A DNA stretch of 64,000 nucleotides, taken from contig NZ_JAPEHW010000003.1 of the NCBI RefSeq assembly GCF_028875915.1, positions 62,001 to 126,000 of the forward strand. The letters run 5' to 3'. The translations under genes and the position numbers were made by a program. Of the stretch, positions 34,962-44,446 are shown one piece after another. The notes beneath the pieces are model-generated. The model did not search any database. It was given only the letters and a program-made list of their open reading frames with translations, and was not told the origin of the DNA. The DNA comes from Pseudoalteromonas sp. G4 (GTDB taxonomy: Bacteria > Pseudomonadota > Gammaproteobacteria > Enterobacterales > Alteromonadaceae). Numbering within the stretch: position 1 is the first letter of the stretch; the number at the start of each line of letters is the position of its first letter.

Positions 34962-34990
34962 AAGGCGTATCACACAGTGATACGCCTTTG
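34962..34990 (+). terminator. Terminator after argR
   Basis: A 13-bp perfect stem AAAGGCGTATCAC / GTGATACGCCTTT around a 3-base loop, immediately behind the argR stop codon. Confidence 0.85.
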
Positions 34991-35494
34991 TTTTACGTAA
35001 TACAACAACCACATCGCAAAACGTACATACCTCAAAAAATGCAAAGCACAATTAACAAAACTGACCGTTAAAAATTAGCGCTTAAAAACACCTTAAAAGC
35101 ATGTTGTCTATCCGCTCGATTGCCATGGGTTAGGGTTTCCACAATGAATTTATATTGTCAGCAAAAGTGAAAATAGCGCAAACGTGAGAGTCAACGGGCA
35201 GAGCTTATACAACACACAACTGTGTTAACGCGCCACCATCACCTTGCTGACAGGCGCTACAATAACAAGGCAAAACCCCCTGCTCAAGCAGCACTTTGTA
35301 CAGTAAACCAGCAACTGAATAAATACTGCATAAAATGATTGAACCACCCAAAACAAAACCATTTAAAATCAATTTAATAATTACAAATCAATAAATTACA
35401 CTCATTAATGCATTATCAGATGGGATAATTATTTGTGCATATTTTTAAAAATATTTATATCAGCCCCAAAAAAAGAGCTTTAGAAATAACAATA
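34991..35494. other. Intergenic region, nothing recognised
   Basis: Between convergent argR and the ABC exporter operon. No ORF with a plausible start, no repeats and no RNA signature were seen; the last 150 bases are strongly A/T-rich. Confidence 0.5.
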
Positions 35495-35526
35495 AAAAAC
35501 GCAGCGTTAAACAAAGCTGCGTTTTT
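35495..35526 (-). terminator. Terminator of the ABC exporter operon
   Basis: An 11-bp stem AAAAACGCAGC / GCTGCGTTTTT with a 10-base loop, 34 bp beyond the permease stop; the minus strand gives the T run. Confidence 0.8.
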
Positions 35527-35559
35527 ATATTTGTATATGTTTAGCTTTAACACATTGAG

Positions 35560-36795
35560 TTAATCACTTTGCAGTGCATCAATCGGATCAAGCTTAGATG
35601 CCTTAATTGCGGGGTAAACGCCAAAAACAAGGCCTACCAACGCACAAATGCTAAACGATAGCACAATTGCGCTTAGCGACCACGACACCGCCCACTGGGA
35701 GTAAAAAGCAATCAGCTCTGACAGTGCAATACCAAAGAATACGCCCAATAAGCCACCTAAAATGGAAATGGTAAAACTCTCGGTAATAAACTGCACTTGA
35801 ATGTTCTTTTGCGTTGCGCCAATGGCGCGCAATAATCCGATTTCTTTGGTGCGCTCAAGCACAGTGGCTAGCATAATGTTCATAATGCCAATGCCGCCCA
35901 CCAGCAGTGAAATCCCCGCTACACACGACATTACAATATTAAAAATTTGCTGAGTTTGCTTTTGCTGCGCCAATAACGCGGCAGGCACAATCAGCTTGTA
36001 ATCATCAATATCGTTATGACGCCCTTTCACCAAAGCATCAATAGCTTGTGCAGCCATCACAGGGCTAAAGCCCGGTTCGGTTGCAAGTTTAATGCGTGTA
36101 ATTTCGGGGTCGAGTAATTCGCTTTTAAATCGGTGAATCGCAGTTTTAAGCGGAATAAAAATCTGATTTTGTTCATCGCCTAATTTAACGCCCTGAAACT
36201 CTTTTTTCTTTAAAAATGGCGCTTCAAGAATACCCACCACTTCAAACCACAAATGGTTAATTTTGACTGATTTGCCCACCGCATCGCCAAGCGGGAACAA
36301 AGTACGCGCGGTATTTGCTCCTAGCAGCGCCACTTGCGAAAAGTGTTGCCCATCTTGCTGATTAAGCAAACGCCCAGCACTTAAATCAAAATGTGCAAGC
36401 TCAAAGTAGTTTTCACTTACACCTACCGCTTGGCCATCAAATTTGGCGTATTCACTAAACACATGATAGGTTTCAACCACTTTTTCGGCGGCAAAATCGT
36501 TGATAAACGGCAAGGCTTCAACTGTAACTTTGCCATCGTTAAGCGATAACCCGTCCGAGTGCTTACGCTGCTCTCTAAGTTCATCTTCTTCAAAGTCTTT
36601 AGCTTCTACAATTACGTTATTTAGGCCCATTGAATCAATCATTTTCAGTGCTTCACGCTGTGCACCTTCACCAATGTTCAACATGGCAATTACCGCACCT
36701 ACACCAAAGATCATACCGAGCAAGGTTAAAAAAGTGCGCATTTTATGCTGTTGCAATTGCACTGCGGCATCTTTAAATAATCCGACTAAATTCAT
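35560..36795 (-). CDS. MacB/FtsX-type ABC permease
   Basis: A 411-residue permease: one helix near 20-40 (RTFLTLLGMIFGVGAVIAMLNIGEGA), a large MacB-like periplasmic domain (about 45-280), then three C-terminal helices with GIMNIMLATVLERTKEIGLLRAIGA, the FtsX signature. It is separate from its ATPase, which is encoded at 40079. As the last gene of a five-gene operon it overlaps the previous one by four bases. MacB-type systems work as mechanotransmitters that push substrates from the periplasm through a TolC channel. Confidence 0.9.
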   Translation of the reverse strand: MNLVGLFKDAAVQLQQHKMRTFLTLLGMIFGVGAVIAMLNIGEGAQREALKMIDSMGLNNVIVEAKDFEEDELREQRKHSDGLSLNDGKVTVEALPFINDFAAEKVVETYHVFSEYAKFDGQAVGVSENYFELAHFDLSAGRLLNQQDGQHFSQVALLGANTARTLFPLGDAVGKSVKINHLWFEVVGILEAPFLKKKEFQGVKLGDEQNQIFIPLKTAIHRFKSELLDPEITRIKLATEPGFSPVMAAQAIDALVKGRHNDIDDYKLIVPAALLAQQKQTQQIFNIVMSCVAGISLLVGGIGIMNIMLATVLERTKEIGLLRAIGATQKNIQVQFITESFTISILGGLLGVFFGIALSELIAFYSQWAVSWSLSAIVLSFSICALVGLVFGVYPAIKASKLDPIDALQSD

Positions 36796-37982
36796 AGTTT
36801 GCCCTCCTGCTCAACTAGCGCAATTACATCGCCTTTGGAAAGGCCCTTTACAATTTCAACATGGCTTAAATTACTTGCGCCTAAGGTGACTGGCGCTTTG
36901 CTGTAACCCGATGCCGTTTTAAGTTGCACATACGCGCCTTCTTCGTCAGCAAATACGCTAAATTTCGGTACGATTAGCTTTTCGGCTGGCTGATCCGCAA
37001 CTATGTTTGCCACCACTTTTAAGCCCGGTCGCAAGTAGTCGCCTTGCTCATCAATACTGGCGGTGATCTCGTAATACTTTTGCGGATCTTGTCGCTTAAT
37101 TGATTTAGGAAACGGTGCAAGCTTGCTTATTTTGCCAGTAAAGGTTTTATTGGGTGTTGAAATAAGCGAAAACTCAATTGCTTGATTTTGCTTTAAATTA
37201 ATCGCTTCGCGCTCTTTTACAAACAGCTTGATTTGCATAACCGAGGTATCGGGCAGGCCTGCAATTTTTTGGCCCGGCCACAGGGTTTGCCCTGCTCTTG
37301 GTTTTTCACCATGCCAATCTACGCTATGGGTTAACAAACCATCGTGCGGGGCAACCACCTCTAACGACGACAAATTACCATCGAGCATATTAATTTTGCT
37401 TTGATGCTGCTGGCTCTGCATATTTAACAGGTCTAACTCGCCTTGCGCGCTGCTATTAAACTGTTCAGACTGCCAATTAAAATAGGCCGTTTTGGCATTT
37501 AAATAGTCAACTTTTTGTGCTTGCTCTAAAATCTCAAGTTTCGAGATAATACGGTCATCGTCGATAGAGAATTTTTCAGCAAATTGCTTTTCTTCTTCAA
37601 CAATTTCCATATCAAACCCTAAGTGTTTTCTGCGCGTGTCGATTTCAGTATTTTTACCCGATAAATCTTGCGACACTTTTTGGTTTGAAAAGTCACTCTC
37701 GCGCTTTTGCTTAATCATTACACGGCCATCAAACCGTGCAATCACTTCACCTTTTTTAACTTGAGAATATTCAGGCATTAACCACGCCAGCGTTTGTGGC
37801 CCGCGCGATGACGCAGGGGTGCTAATCACGGTTTCATTGGCGGCGATCAGTTCACCTTTAGCCTCTACATAATTTTTAAACGGGGCTTTTTGCACAGTGA
37901 ACGTAAGCTCGGCAGCTACATCATCGGTTTTTGAGCACGCGGTTAACAAAAACGCGCTAACTACAATAGCTAAATACTTCAT
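36792..37982 (-). CDS. Periplasmic adaptor (HlyD/MacA-type) lipoprotein, third of three
   Basis: A 396-residue membrane fusion protein with lipobox LLTACS (Cys16). It has the usual order of beta-barrel, lipoyl halves (IARFDGRVMIK ... VVAPHDGLLTHS) and a coiled coil at about 95-200. It links an inner-membrane transporter to an outer-membrane channel. Neighbouring genes overlap by four bases at both ends. Confidence 0.85.
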   Translation of the reverse strand: MKYLAIVVSAFLLTACSKTDDVAAELTFTVQKAPFKNYVEAKGELIAANETVISTPASSRGPQTLAWLMPEYSQVKKGEVIARFDGRVMIKQKRESDFSNQKVSQDLSGKNTEIDTRRKHLGFDMEIVEEEKQFAEKFSIDDDRIISKLEILEQAQKVDYLNAKTAYFNWQSEQFNSSAQGELDLLNMQSQQHQSKINMLDGNLSSLEVVAPHDGLLTHSVDWHGEKPRAGQTLWPGQKIAGLPDTSVMQIKLFVKEREAINLKQNQAIEFSLISTPNKTFTGKISKLAPFPKSIKRQDPQKYYEITASIDEQGDYLRPGLKVVANIVADQPAEKLIVPKFSVFADEEGAYVQLKTASGYSKAPVTLGASNLSHVEIVKGLSKGDVIALVEQEGKL

Positions 37983-39145
37983 AAACGCACCACCTCTCCT
38001 TGCTCAATGCCGCTTTTAATTACTGCAAAACCATTACTTATGTTACCTACCGTAACAGGGGTTTTATCACCATTTTTTTCAATTACATACGCGCTTGATT
38101 GGTCGCTATGCAGGGCGCTTACAGGCACAATCAATACATCGTCAATTTTATCGGTAGCAATTTCTACGCGGGCGGTTAACCCTGGGCGCATTGCAGCTGC
38201 GTTGATGTTATCGAGTTTAATTAAGGTGTCGACGATTCGGCGTTTATCTTGCGGCGATTTTTCACGAAACGCACTGCCAATACTGGTTATTTTGCCCGAC
38301 GTAATAATCGGCTCAGAGCCGTCAATGGTCACTTTAACATTCTGATTAAGTGCAATGCGGCCAAAGTCAGCTTCGTCAATTTGCGCTTTTACCTGCATAT
38401 CTTCAATCACCGCTAACTCAATTACCGGCTGACCAAATTGCACACTTTCACCTACCGTTGGCTTTTCACCACTGGCGTCGGTGTAATACATTACAATGCC
38501 ATCCATGGGTGCTTTTACTTTGAGTTTTTCAATGTCGTGTTCTAGGGCATCAACTTCCGCTTTTAAGCGCTCGGCTTTACCTTTAGCTAAGCGAATATTG
38601 AGCGCTTTAGTTTCATCTTGAAAGGTCAGTTTTTTCTTAGCCAGCTCAAGATCATTTTGCGCAATGGTAAAATCAATCTGTGCCTTGCGTTTATCATTAT
38701 CCGACATTGAATCATCGTTAATATCGGCCTTACGCTTGGCAATGTCGTAATTCATTTGCGCTTCGGCAAGGGCGAGTTTTAATTCTTCTTGGTTTTTAAT
38801 CTCTTGCGCTTTTTGGTTTTCGAGCTCTTTTACCGCGCGGTCATATTCGCTGGTTTTTTCAATTAAACGGTCGCGCACGGGTTTATCATCAAAAGAGGCA
38901 ACAATCTCGCCTTTTTTCACTTGTTTATTCTCAGGCGCTAAAAACTTCACCTTGTATTGCCACATTCGCGAAATAGACGGCGGTGCAATAAGTGATTGCT
39001 GTGCCGACTCTAATTCACCATTGGCTTGCACAGCCAATTGCAGGCTAGTTTTTTCAATAGTGTGATAATCAAATTCATCATCGCCACAACCGGTTAGCGA
39101 AAACGCGATTAGGCTTGCAACTAAGCCAAGCTTAAACTTATTCAT
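37979..39145 (-). CDS. Periplasmic adaptor (HlyD/MacA-type) lipoprotein, second of three
   Basis: About 388 residues from the ATG at 39145, which has AAGGAGG upstream; the longer frame to 39166 is less likely. Lipobox SLTGC is at the N-terminus, followed by lipoyl halves (VASFDDKPVRD ... KVKAPMDGIVMYY) and a long coiled coil between them rich in Lys and Glu. It overlaps the previous adaptor by eight bases. Confidence 0.87.
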   Translation of the reverse strand: MNKFKLGLVASLIAFSLTGCGDDEFDYHTIEKTSLQLAVQANGELESAQQSLIAPPSISRMWQYKVKFLAPENKQVKKGEIVASFDDKPVRDRLIEKTSEYDRAVKELENQKAQEIKNQEELKLALAEAQMNYDIAKRKADINDDSMSDNDKRKAQIDFTIAQNDLELAKKKLTFQDETKALNIRLAKGKAERLKAEVDALEHDIEKLKVKAPMDGIVMYYTDASGEKPTVGESVQFGQPVIELAVIEDMQVKAQIDEADFGRIALNQNVKVTIDGSEPIITSGKITSIGSAFREKSPQDKRRIVDTLIKLDNINAAAMRPGLTARVEIATDKIDDVLIVPVSALHSDQSSAYVIEKNGDKTPVTVGNISNGFAVIKSGIEQGEVVRL

Positions 39146-40082
39146 TACTACCTCCTTGCACCACAACGCGCCCCGTCATACCCGGTAAAATTTTTAACTG
39201 TTGTGTATCATCAAACGTAAACTTAGCGCGATAATAGGCATCTTTACCCCACTCTTTACGCTCTTCCGGTTGTGTTGAAATATCGCTTAATTTTGCAGTG
39301 AGTGGCGTATCTTGATACGCATCAAGCGTAAGCGACATTGTTTGCTCTCGCTTTAAGTGCTTATAATCAATTTCGTGCACCCAAGCTTCTAAATAAAGGC
39401 CTGTCATCGCTGGAATTTCAGCAATTTTCCAACCAGGCTGCGCAGTAACCCCTGTAAACAATTTAGTGCCATACCAAGGGTGATTACCATACAAAATGGG
39501 GCCTTGATTGGTGGCTTTATGGGTAAGCTTTTGCAAACGTTTGATTATTTCAATTTCCTGCTTGCTAATATTGACCTGTGCTGAGTTTTGTTTTTCCGCT
39601 AAGCTCGCTTTAGCTTTATGCTTTTGAATCACCGCTTGTTCGAGTTTTAGCTGGTTTTCTTCATAATCAAACGCGCTTAAATGGCTTTTAGGTACTGCCG
39701 CATCAATTTTAGCTTTTTCAAGTAATAAGTCAGCACGGGTAAGTGCAAATTCGGCTTCTAAAATAGATTGCTTACCCTGGTTTATCTGCCGCTTTAATTC
39801 ATCTAGTGCAGTATTGAGGTTTACTTCGTCTTGCTCAATGTTGCTGGCAATTGAGCCGCCTTCAAATACCACAACCACATCGCCCGGTTTGGCAACTTCT
39901 CCTTCGGGTAACATCCATTCAACTTGAATGCGCCAAGTATCACTTTGCGGTGCAAAAAAGGTTTGGCTGTCGCTCGCTTTTATTTCCCCAGTAATAAAAA
40001 TATTTTGCGATGCAAACACCTTCGTTGTAAAAAGCGCGCTTGCAAGCATCAATGGCAGCGCGCTAAGTTTAAGTGTTTTCAT
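39138..40082 (-). CDS. Periplasmic adaptor-like protein, first of three (314 aa)
   Basis: A shorter HlyD-like protein with a type I signal peptide (SALPLMLASALFTTKVFA) instead of a lipobox. A lipoyl half (AKPGDVVVVFEGGS) is followed by a coiled coil at about 75-185 and a beta-barrel region with LEAWVHEIDYKHLKR. It is less canonical than the next two adaptors. It overlaps the ATPase gene by four bases. Confidence 0.8.
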   Translation of the reverse strand: MKTLKLSALPLMLASALFTTKVFASQNIFITGEIKASDSQTFFAPQSDTWRIQVEWMLPEGEVAKPGDVVVVFEGGSIASNIEQDEVNLNTALDELKRQINQGKQSILEAEFALTRADLLLEKAKIDAAVPKSHLSAFDYEENQLKLEQAVIQKHKAKASLAEKQNSAQVNISKQEIEIIKRLQKLTHKATNQGPILYGNHPWYGTKLFTGVTAQPGWKIAEIPAMTGLYLEAWVHEIDYKHLKREQTMSLTLDAYQDTPLTAKLSDISTQPEERKEWGKDAYYRAKFTFDDTQQLKILPGMTGRVVVQGGSNE

Positions 40083-40762
40083 TGAACGCTATCCTCTATT
40101 TTCACACCGTCTTTCATGCGAATAATGCGCTTGGCGTACTCGGCAATATCTTCTTCGTGGGTCACCATTACAATGGTGTGGCCTTGGGCGTGTAAATCAC
40201 ATAACAGTGACATAATTTCGTGGGATGTTTTGCTGTCTAGGTTACCGGTTGGTTCATCGGCAAAAATCACTTTTGGCTCATTAACTAAGGCTCTGGCTAT
40301 TGCCACACGTTGCCTTTGCCCACCCGACATTTCATTTGGCTTATGCCCTGCCCTGTGATCAAGCCCAACCTTGGCAAGCATGGCTAAACCTTTTTGTTTT
40401 GCTTGTTCTGGCGATATATCACTGTACCTAAGCGGCAAAATAACATTTTCAAGCGCGGTTAAACGGGTTAACAAATGAAAGGTTTGAAAAATAAAGCCAA
40501 TACGCTGGTTACGTATTTTTGATAAGTCTTCATCGCACATATCTTGTATTGATTGGTTAGACAAAAAATACTCGCCTTTAGTTGGAGTATCTAAACAGCC
40601 CAAAATATTCATTAGCGTTGATTTGCCCGAGCCCGACGAGCCCATAATGGCGACGAACTCCCCTTCGTCGATGGTGATAGAGACATCGCTTAACGCAGTA
40701 ACGCGCGTTTCTCCACTGCCGTACTCGCGATACAGATTCTTCACTTCAAGCACTGCACACAT
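40079..40762 (-). CDS. ABC transporter ATPase, MacB/LolD type
   Basis: A 227-residue nucleotide-binding protein: Walker A GSSGSGKST, Q-loop FIFQTFHLLTRLTALENV, signature MSGGQRQRVAIARAL, Walker B VIFADEPTGNLD and switch VTHEE. It belongs to the MacB/LolD/FtsE group. First gene of the exporter operon. A palindrome at 40801-40813 lies just upstream and could control it. Confidence 0.92.
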   Translation of the reverse strand: MCAVLEVKNLYREYGSGETRVTALSDVSITIDEGEFVAIMGSSGSGKSTLMNILGCLDTPTKGEYFLSNQSIQDMCDEDLSKIRNQRIGFIFQTFHLLTRLTALENVILPLRYSDISPEQAKQKGLAMLAKVGLDHRAGHKPNEMSGGQRQRVAIARALVNEPKVIFADEPTGNLDSKTSHEIMSLLCDLHAQGHTIVMVTHEEDIAEYAKRIIRMKDGVKIEDSVQ

Positions 40763-40800
40763 TCCTTGATTATAATTTTTAGCCGTTAACGGTATACAAT

Positions 40801-40813
40801 CTGAACAGTTCAG
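40801..40813 (-). promoter_or_regulatory. Palindromic operator candidate of the exporter operon
   Basis: CTGAAC-A-GTTCAG, a perfect 6-bp inverted repeat, about 40 bp before the ATPase start. On the minus strand TTGACT lies just before it and TATACC just after, so it falls between promoter-like elements. The shape resembles TetR-family sites of multidrug exporters, by inference. The rest of 40814-41223 holds no recognisable gene. Confidence 0.4.
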
Positions 40814-41223
40814 TCAACTGATATAACCAACTGATTTTAATGTATAAAAAAATATTATGATAAACACTCAAAGCACTAATAATTACAGCTCAATGCTACT
40901 AAATTACTGCTTATTTGAGTTGTTAAAAATCATGGCGAAGAAAGCTCAAAAAACCTGTACTTAATGAGGTGTAATAGAAAGTAATAATTGAAAAAAACGG
41001 TTATAGAAATGAAATAATGCAACCAATTGAAATTAATTTATTTTTACATTTAAAACCGAGAGGAGTGGCATAACAAAATACAATTCATTATTACAATGTG
41101 ATTTTGAACTCAGACACACTGTAATTATTTTGATAATGTAATGACTTTATTAGTAAATGTCATCTATTAAAATACTATCTCAGTATTCATAAACGTATAA
41201 AACCACTTTGAGAGCCAAAACAA

Positions 41224-41466
41224 ATGAAAGAACACTATGTAATAATTTATTTGAATGAAAAGGGCCCTAAATTTACAGCGACTGCACGCAAAGAAAGCTC
41301 AAGCCTACCTGCAGTAAATGAACAAGTAAAATCGATGGGTTTCGACAAACAAAAAATAGTTGCAAAAAACCTTTCCAAAAATGATGCAGAGAAATTAAAG
41401 AAGGAGAAAATAGCTGAGTGCAAATCTAAAGGTTATGAGTATGTAACACGCCCAGCGTTAAACTAA
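41224..41466 (+). CDS. Hypothetical small protein (80 aa)
   Basis: Unrecognised, lysine-rich and soluble (HYVIIYLNEKGPKFTATARKES; NLSKNDAEKLKKEKIAECKSKGYEYV). The predicted beta-beta-alpha-alpha layout resembles small stress-induced proteins but no family is recognised. The ribosome binding site is weak. Confidence 0.5.
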   Translation: MKEHYVIIYLNEKGPKFTATARKESSSLPAVNEQVKSMGFDKQKIVAKNLSKNDAEKLKKEKIAECKSKGYEYVTRPALN

Positions 41467-41667
41467 AGCTCAAAAATCCTCACATCTTTTGAAACCATTA
41501 AGCATCAAAAAATTTACATTATAATGCAAAATTTAAATAGTTTAATGCAAATAGTCATAGCATTTTTTCCTTGTGAGTTATTAGCTTACCTATTATTTTA
41601 TTAAAATAAATATGCTAATTTTAGTATTGGTCAAATACTATTTTAATATGTTTACAAGGAAGTTTAT

Positions 41668-42009
41668 ATGAAGAGTATTGTTGCTTTATTAATTGTCATT
41701 TCGCTTATTGGTTGTGCAAGTACCAAGAAAGATTACATTTTCGACGGAAGTACAGAAGCTTCAACTAAAGCTGGTGTTGAAAGAGTGATGAAACGGCTAA
41801 ATGAAGATGAAAAAGTTGAGTTTTTAATGGCGTTGTTGGCTGTACAATTTTCGAATGTTGAAAGTGCATATGAACTAATTGGCAACCAAGAGATGATGAA
41901 AACAAATTACTCTCTAATAGGCGAAAAAATTGATGGTTTAAATTACTACCAAGTTATTGAACTTTCAAAACAATCCCCAACAAAGGTTCAACGAGTGAAT
42001 GCTAATTAA
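41668..42009 (+). CDS. Hypothetical lipoprotein (113 aa)
   Basis: Signal with lipobox SLIGCAS (Cys16) and an AAGGA ribosome binding site eight bases before the ATG. The mature part is helical and acidic (RVMKRLNEDEKVEFLMALLAVQ). Unrecognised; followed by convergent gene and terminator. Confidence 0.65.
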   Translation: MKSIVALLIVISLIGCASTKKDYIFDGSTEASTKAGVERVMKRLNEDEKVEFLMALLAVQFSNVESAYELIGNQEMMKTNYSLIGEKIDGLNYYQVIELSKQSPTKVQRVNAN

Positions 42010-42068
42010 GTTTTAGCTTACCCAATAAAAGTAATATTTTTAAAATTCACTTTTTTCAGTTCACAAAA

Positions 42069-42090
42069 AAAGCTCCGTAAACGGAGCTTT
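42069..42090 (-). terminator. Terminator of the DapA-family gene
   Basis: A 9-bp stem AAAGCTCCG / CGGAGCTTT with a 4-base loop and a T tract on the minus strand, 25 bp after the gene's stop. Confidence 0.85.
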
Positions 42091-42114
42091 GATCTTTTCA
42101 AAAAACTACAAGAG

Positions 42115-43083
42115 TTATTCAGCTAAACCAAGTGCTTCAAGGCGCGCTTTTGCAAGTTGGTAACGTGCGCGTACATCATCAATTTGCGCTGCCGTAAGCT
42201 TTTTACCTAATGTGCGCAGGCCACCTTGTTCGTCATTGTGGTGAATACCAAATGCAAACTTTAGGTATTCTAATAACAGTGGCTGTGCATCTAGGTATGA
42301 AATTGAGTTCATTGCTTGCGAGATTTTATTCGCTTCAGCCCAATTGCCATCATTTACATACTCTTGCATGGTTACACTTGCTTTCGGGAAGATGCATCCT
42401 ACACCTGTAATGCCGCCACATGCACCAGCAAGGCCTGCGTGAACCGTTACTGTGTCTACACCTGCTAAGATTTTTGCATCTTTGTTTTCTAGCATCAGGG
42501 TTTCAATTACTGATACGTCAGTTGTTGAAATTTTAAGTGCTGTAACTTCTGGTAGCGCTGCAAGCTTTCTTAAAATATCGGTTGAAAGCGCATGGTAACC
42601 CGCTGCATCTGGATTGTTGTAAGGCATAATCGTAATGCCAGCTTCACGTGCTGCATCTGCTGCAAGCGCGTAGTATGCATACATTTCGTCATCAGAAGGC
42701 GCTTCTTTGGTTTTTGGTGGCATTACCATTACCGTATCTACACCTACTGTTGCCAGCTCTTTTACAATAGTTGCAAGGGCTTCTTTGGTTTCTGCCGCAG
42801 CGCCACTAATTAATGGCACGTTAAACTCTTTAGCAACCTCAGAGAGCGCACTTAGTAGAGAAAGACGCTGCTCAGCGCTTAGGTAGCTGTTTTCACCTAG
42901 CGTGCCCGAACCAACAAGGCCACCCATGCGTGTGCCAGCTTTACCTTCAACATGTAAAATATCTGCTGCATACTTTTGTGTTGCAACTAGGTCAATTTCA
43001 AGTGCGCCTGTTTCAGTCTCTTTTAACCATGTAAACACGGCAGGCATAACCGTATAACGCCAATCTGTACTATTTGTTTGCAT
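42115..43083 (-). CDS. Dihydrodipicolinate synthase/N-acetylneuraminate lyase family protein
   Basis: A 322-residue TIM-barrel aldolase. GSGTLGENSYLS (58-69) matches the pyruvate-binding GTTGE-type loop, YNNP (Tyr155) is the conserved tyrosine and LKIS (Lys184) the Schiff-base lysine. It would form or cleave a bond to pyruvate or a similar keto acid. The sequence is longer than DapA and isolated from lysine genes, so a catabolic lyase is more likely. A GTATA-AAA-TATAC palindrome lies 43 bp upstream. Confidence 0.87.
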   Translation of the reverse strand: MQTNSTDWRYTVMPAVFTWLKETETGALEIDLVATQKYAADILHVEGKAGTRMGGLVGSGTLGENSYLSAEQRLSLLSALSEVAKEFNVPLISGAAAETKEALATIVKELATVGVDTVMVMPPKTKEAPSDDEMYAYYALAADAAREAGITIMPYNNPDAAGYHALSTDILRKLAALPEVTALKISTTDVSVIETLMLENKDAKILAGVDTVTVHAGLAGACGGITGVGCIFPKASVTMQEYVNDGNWAEANKISQAMNSISYLDAQPLLLEYLKFAFGIHHNDEQGGLRTLGKKLTAAQIDDVRARYQLAKARLEALGLAE

Positions 43084-43125
43084 CGTATTACCTTTTGTAT
43101 AAAATCTTTATTGCCTGACTATATC

Positions 43126-43138
43126 GTATAAAATATAC
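43126..43138 (-). promoter_or_regulatory. GntR-like palindrome upstream of the DapA-family gene
   Basis: GTATA-AAA-TATAC inverted repeat, and a wider pair TTTGTATA (43094-43101) / TATACAAA (43134-43141). The half-sites recall the TTGTATACAA class of FadR/FCD-type GntR regulators. No such regulator is adjacent. The rest of 43084-43446 is AT-rich with no gene seen. Confidence 0.35.
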
Positions 43139-43446
43139 AAAATAAACATTTGTGTGAAATTGTCTTTAATAAATGCTTAAAATTAGTGAGCTGTAATGAG
43201 TTTAGTAAGCATACAATTTACTTTAGCTTAAAGCATATTTGCCGTAAAACATCTACAAAACCCTCCATTTATAAACATAAACCTCAGTTTTTAAATGCGT
43301 TTAGTTATTGAAAGGTTTACTAATGCACGTGCGCTATTTATAGTTTTGTAAAATTTTGGGCGCACTTACTTTGCCCTTAGCCACTTCACTAATGCCCTTT
43401 TGCACTTTTTAAATGTAAATACGTGCTGCTTATTTATGGAAATATC

Positions 43447-43791
43447 ATGGATGTTATCGATATAAAAACATTTATCCCGAGTAAAGACTACGAGGTCTCT
43501 TTATCTTTTTATGCTGAAATTGGCTTTAAGTCTGAATATGTGAGCGACGATCTTACCCTTTTTGAAAATGGCGATTGTCTTTTCTTCTTGCAGCGCTTTT
43601 ACAACGAAGATTTAGCAAATAACTTTATGTTGCAAATTTGCGTTGCGGATATCGATGATGCGTTTGAGTTATGTAGCAACTCAAAATACAAAACTAAAAT
43701 ATCACCAATCCAACAAATGCCTTGGGGCAACGTATTTTATCTATGGGGACCTTCGGGCGAACTTTTGCATATTACCCAATTAGGCAGTTAA
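43447..43791 (+). CDS. VOC-family (glyoxalase/bleomycin-resistance fold) protein
   Basis: A 114-residue single-domain VOC protein: IKTFIPSKDYEVSLSFYAEIGFK, LQICVADIDDAFEL, PWGNVFYLWGPSGELLHITQ with the late His/Glu metal-type residues. The first ATG is at 43423; the one at 43447 gives the usual family start. The substrate is unknown. It is followed by a GNAT gene ten bases later. Confidence 0.8.
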   Translation: MDVIDIKTFIPSKDYEVSLSFYAEIGFKSEYVSDDLTLFENGDCLFFLQRFYNEDLANNFMLQICVADIDDAFELCSNSKYKTKISPIQQMPWGNVFYLWGPSGELLHITQLGS

Positions 43792-43801
43792 TTAACAAAA
43801 T

Positions 43802-44257
43802 ATGATAGCTCAACTTGCCCATTCAAATAGCGATATTGCTTCGCACATTTACGCTGTGTTTCAAGCTTCTTATAAAATTGAGGCGGCACTAATTGGCACC
43901 GATAATTTTCCACCGCTATCGCGCACACCACAGGATATAGCAAGCTCAAATACTCTGTTTTATGGTTTTTATGAGGGTGACAGCCTTGCTGGTGTTATTG
44001 AAGTCAGATACCAAAACAACCTATTAGAAATAGACAGTTTAACCGTAGCGCCAGAGCATTTTCGTAAAGGTATTGCCGGAAAACTGATGGAGTATGTGTT
44101 AAATGCGTTTGATTTTACCAAAGCCATTGTTGAAACCGCGGTAGTCAACGCGCCTGCTATTCGCTTATACCAAAAGCACGGCTTTAATGAGTTTAAGCGT
44201 TTTACACCCAGCCATGGCATTGAAAAAGTAGCGTTAGCACTTGATTTTTCGAGCTGA
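43802..44257 (+). CDS. GNAT acetyltransferase (151 aa)
   Basis: Short-form GNAT with LAGVIEVRYQNNLLEIDSLTVAPEHFRKGIAGKLM and VNAPAIRLYQKHGFNEF. It has the acetyl-CoA loop RKGIAG. It is probably co-transcribed with the VOC gene; the acceptor is unknown. Confidence 0.86.
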   Translation: MIAQLAHSNSDIASHIYAVFQASYKIEAALIGTDNFPPLSRTPQDIASSNTLFYGFYEGDSLAGVIEVRYQNNLLEIDSLTVAPEHFRKGIAGKLMEYVLNAFDFTKAIVETAVVNAPAIRLYQKHGFNEFKRFTPSHGIEKVALALDFSS

Positions 44258-44446
44258 AAATTAGTTTTCGGCGCATAACCCCGAGGTTTATTTTACAAAA
44301 GACTGCATTCAATCTTCCTTTTTAAAGGCTTCACAAATATCTGCGTGATAAAAATAAATAGGCTATGTTTGTTAAGCGAATAATCAGCTAAAAGCTTGTG
44401 GTAATAACTTTGTTAAATCGCTCCCACGCGTACCTAGAGGTAAAAC

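Noticed and set aside
36792..40082. Bacteriocin or RiPP precursor beside the three-adaptor exporter
   Set aside because: No double-glycine leader peptide, modification enzyme or peptidase domain was found in or around the operon.
40880..40963. Short ORF ending MAKKAQKTCT upstream of the exporter operon
   Set aside because: About 23 codons, no ribosome binding site and no sign of conservation.
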